DNA of 64,000 nt from Terrilactibacillus laevilacticus (GTDB lineage Bacteria > Bacillota > Bacilli > Bacillales > Sporolactobacillaceae). Each line of letters begins with the position of its first letter. Positions within the stretch are counted from its first letter, which is position 1. This document shows positions 60,756-64,000 of the stretch, one piece after another. The position numbers were made by a program, and so were the translations under genes. The stretch covers positions 62,001 through 126,000 of the forward strand of contig NZ_VDCY01000003.1 of NCBI RefSeq assembly GCF_006517395.1, given 5' to 3'. The notes under the pieces were generated by a model, which saw nothing but the letters and a program-made list of their open reading frames with translations, searched no databases and was not told the origin of the DNA.

Positions 60756-61056
60756 ATTAAAGCCTCTGTTCTGAGACTTGCCCCGCAATCGGCAAGTTTT
60801 CTTTACACTGATTTTTATTTATATATTTTGGTAATCAGTATAAGGGCAACCAGCATCACTTCTCGAATTTGCTTCGAGTTGTCACGAAAGCGAAGCTGAA
60901 GTGACACACTAAGCCTCTGTCTGCGCCTGCGGCCCCGCAATCGGCAAGTTTTCTTTATACTGATTTAAAATTTATATATTTAAATAATCAGTATAAGGGC
61001 GGGCTAAGCCTCTGTCTGCGCCTGCGGCTTGCCAATCGGCAAGTTTTCTTTATAAT
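60756..61056 (-). repeat. Family C repeat array (three partial units)
   Basis: Three units share TTGCCGATTGCGGGGC or a close variant, GCGCAGACAGAGGCTTA, and AAAGAAAAC at the start (minus strand). They are joined by AT-rich spacers bounded by the inverted repeat TTATACTGATT / AATCAGTATAA. The middle unit also carries CTCGAAGCAAATTCGAG and TGTCAC...GTGACA hairpins. The array fills the 490-bp gap between divergent safA and niaR, so both promoters lie in or beside it. Confidence 0.8.
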
Positions 61057-61156
61057 GAAAGTGTGTTTGTTCGTATGAGAATATGAAGAATGAAGTATGT
61101 TTTCTTCCTCACTTTCGAACATCCTTTTCCATTATATTGTTTCAGGGGTTGTTTAT

Positions 61157-61687
61157 ATGCGTGATCATGCAAAACAAAATGGTTCAGACCGAAGAGCCTA
61201 TTTATTAAGGTTATTAAAATCTCATCGTGAACCGATAACTGGCAGTGAACTTGCCAAGCGTACGAATGTCAGTCGCCAAGTGATTGTTCAAGATATTTCT
61301 TTACTTAAAGCCAAGAATCATCCCATCATCGCAACCTCACAAGGATATCTTTTTTTATCTCAATCCGATTCTACAACCAAACATCGTGTCATTGCTTGTC
61401 AGCATCAGCTTGAAGATACACAAGATGAACTAAACATTATTGTTGATTGTGGAGCCGTTGTAAAAAATGTGACCATTGATCATCCTATCTACGGTGAGAT
61501 GACTGGATCTCTAATGATAAAAAATCGTCTGGAAGTGGCCCATTTTATAAATAAATTAAAAGAGACAAACGCTCCTCTCCTCTCAACATTAACAGAAGGC
61601 GTTCATCTCCATTTGATTGAAGCTCCAACCGAAGACATTCTTAATACTGTTTGTGATGCTTTGGCAGAAGCGGGCTACTTATTGTAG
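61157..61687 (+). CDS. niaR: Niacin-responsive repressor NiaR (YrxA)
   Basis: NiaR represses NAD synthesis and niacin uptake genes when niacin is available. The 176-residue protein has an N-terminal winged helix (GSELAKRTNVSRQVIVQDISLLKAKNHPIIATSQGY) and the C-terminal 3H domain with its conserved histidines (VTIDHPIYGEM, EVAHFINKL, GVHLHLIEAP). I chose the ATG at 61157, which has AGGGG upstream; the longer frame adds 20 hydrophobic residues without homology. The nadBCA operon that neighbours it in B. subtilis is absent. Its 3' end overlaps the convergent pheB by 13 bp. Confidence 0.92.
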   Translation: MRDHAKQNGSDRRAYLLRLLKSHREPITGSELAKRTNVSRQVIVQDISLLKAKNHPIIATSQGYLFLSQSDSTTKHRVIACQHQLEDTQDELNIIVDCGAVVKNVTIDHPIYGEMTGSLMIKNRLEVAHFINKLKETNAPLLSTLTEGVHLHLIEAPTEDILNTVCDALAEAGYLL

Positions 61688-62130
61688 CCTCCTGTGCCAA
61701 TTATATCGACTTGATCTACAGAATCTAAGTTTTTCAGTTCATCAATAAATTGATTGAAATTCCAAACCACAGCACTCGTATCAAGTGACAAGGTTACATT
61801 TGCTGATCCTTGTAATGGTATCGTTTGATGGATCGTTAAAATATTACACCCTGCTTTTGCAACAATTTCCAATAATTGTGTCAAACTCCCTTTTTGATCT
61901 TCTAAATGAATTAATAAAGTGACAATATTTTCTTTCATAATTTGATGAAATGGAAAAATTCCATCACGATATTTATAATAGGCGCTACGGCTTAAACCTA
62001 CCATCTTTACCGCTTCCGTTACGTTTTCAACTTTCTTTCGTTCGATTAAATGCTTAACTTGCAACACTTTTTGCATAGATTCTGAAAGTACATCCTCACG
62101 AACTAAATAAAATTGTTGCTTCTCTTTCAT
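61675..62130 (-). CDS. pheB: ACT-domain protein PheB
   Basis: A 151-residue protein with an N-terminal helix-turn-helix-like part (VTEAVKMVGLSRSAYYKYRDGIFPF, residues 37-61) and a C-terminal ACT domain (VTLLIHLEDQKGSLTQLLEIVAKAG). It matches B. subtilis PheB in size and order (obg-pheB). The prephenate dehydratase pheA, next in B. subtilis, is absent; niaR occupies its place on the opposite strand. The role of PheB is not settled; an amino-acid-sensing function is plausible. Confidence 0.9.
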   Translation of the reverse strand: MKEKQQFYLVREDVLSESMQKVLQVKHLIERKKVENVTEAVKMVGLSRSAYYKYRDGIFPFHQIMKENIVTLLIHLEDQKGSLTQLLEIVAKAGCNILTIHQTIPLQGSANVTLSLDTSAVVWNFNQFIDELKNLDSVDQVDIIGTGGYNK

Positions 62131-62142
62131 TGTACAAATCCT

Positions 62143-63444
<1,302 letters not shown>

Positions 63445-63984
63445 TTATTCTAATTCTAAAACTACATTTGCCTTAGTCTCATTGATATAATGTTCAACAA
63501 ATCGAACTAAACCATACATTTCGGATGAATGAATCCAATTCTCTATAACCTTAACATTCTCAATTTCGCCTGTAAAATCAAAGATTAAAATCGGTTTTTT
63601 TTGACTGACATCTAATGTTAAAAACATCCGATTGTCCTTATATTCTAAAACGTTTTTATCAAATTGACGAAGTGTTTTTTTTATTGCCTGTAACATCTTA
63701 CGATCATGCTTTGATATGTCAAAATCATTTTTACCAATAACTTGAAAAGAAAGATGGAGATGATGGTCTAACCAGTTATATGTCATAATGTAAGTTGTTA
63801 AAACAGGAACTTGTAAATTAGATAATTTTGATTCATTTTTTGCTTTCGTAATAATTTGATCAATGACTCGATCAACTTCATGGTATTTTCCAAGCGATAA
63901 GTAACCTTTAACGAGTTGCACATCATTTAACCAATCATGTCGCATATGACGAAAATAGTCGATTAATTTCTTTTCATTAATCAT
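63445..63984 (-). CDS. spo0B: Sporulation phosphotransferase Spo0B
   Basis: Spo0B passes phosphate from Spo0F to Spo0A in the phosphorelay. The 179-residue protein has the phospho-acceptor histidine in HMRHDWLNDVQLVKGYLSLG (His16, equivalent to His30 in B. subtilis), KNESKLSNLQ after it, and the degenerate kinase-like C-terminal domain. ATG at 63984 has AGGGG 8 nt upstream; two TTG codons just before are alternatives. The N-terminus is shorter than in B. subtilis (192 residues). Its activity is upstream of everything Sda restrains. Confidence 0.94.
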   Translation of the reverse strand: MINEKKLIDYFRHMRHDWLNDVQLVKGYLSLGKYHEVDRVIDQIITKAKNESKLSNLQVPVLTTYIMTYNWLDHHLHLSFQVIGKNDFDISKHDRKMLQAIKKTLRQFDKNVLEYKDNRMFLTLDVSQKKPILIFDFTGEIENVKVIENWIHSSEMYGLVRFVEHYINETKANVVLELE

Positions 63985-64000
63985 CAACAAATCCCCTAAG

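Overview
The window reads as one continuous stretch of chromosome from a low-GC, endospore-forming Bacillales bacterium. I see no rRNA, tRNA, prophage, CRISPR array or transposase gene. Gene content and order follow the Bacillus subtilis yqeI-yqeG, sigK, yrh/yrr/yrv/yrb and obg-spo0B regions. Sporulation genes are dense: sda, sigK, a YjcZ-family peptide, spoVB, safA, a YhcN/YlaJ lipoprotein, an RsfA-type factor and spo0B. Differences from B. subtilis (separate secD and secF, luxS inside the mtnN operon, no trhP1/trhP2 beside trmR, no pheA or nadABC) suggest a related but separate Bacillales lineage. I cannot name the genus.

Layout. 1-2.9 kb: start of nadD, then yhbY, aroE, yqeH and yqeG. 3.1-5.4 kb: an arginine-type ABC importer (artPQR). 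5.5-9.3 kb: sporulation control and small proteins (DnaA-box cluster, sda, YjcZ peptide, sigK, a YrzI small-peptide operon, yrhC). 10-14.2 kb: the mtnN-luxS-mccA-mccB operon, which turns S-adenosylhomocysteine into homocysteine, AI-2 precursor and cysteine, then yrrS. 15-24.6 kb: greA, udk, trmR, mltG, yrzB-ruvX-yrzL, alaS and the permease yrrI. 24.8-32 kb: recD2, a TPR protein, the tRNA thiolation pair mnmA-iscS, cymR and a YczE-like membrane protein. 32.5-35.2 kb: rarA, an RsfA-like regulator and 6S RNA. 35.2-43 kb: T-box controlled hisS-aspS, then dtd, relA and apt. 43-57.3 kb: recJ, lapA-like, secF, secD, comN, spoVB, yrbG, yrzE, yajC, tgt, queA, yrzS, ruvB, ruvA and yebC. 57.4-64 kb: spore lipoprotein, nadE, safA, niaR, pheB, obgE and spo0B.

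The genes form several working groups: sulfur and one-carbon recycling (mtnN, luxS, mccAB, cymR, iscS); tRNA charging and modification (alaS, hisS, aspS, dtd, mnmA, trmR, tgt, queA); DNA repair (recD2, rarA, recJ, ruvAB); protein export (secD, secF, yajC); NAD supply (nadD, nadE, niaR); and the phosphorelay and spore programme (sda, spo0B, sigK, spoVB, safA).

The most unusual content is between the genes. Three families of structured, non-coding interspersed repeats fill the intergenic gaps. Family A has eight copies plus one collapsed remnant and about 30-bp imperfect terminal inverted repeats. Family B has four copies built from nested hairpins. Family C has copies near 8.9 and 28.2 kb and a small array at 60.8 kb. 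Families A and B share short hairpins that present AGGA in the loop, although their ends are unrelated. Other points worth attention are a hairpin between the ribosome binding site and start codon of sda, overlapping Asp/His specifier codons in the hisS-aspS T-box, an atypical alaS attenuator, and short ORFs preceding each YrzI cistron.
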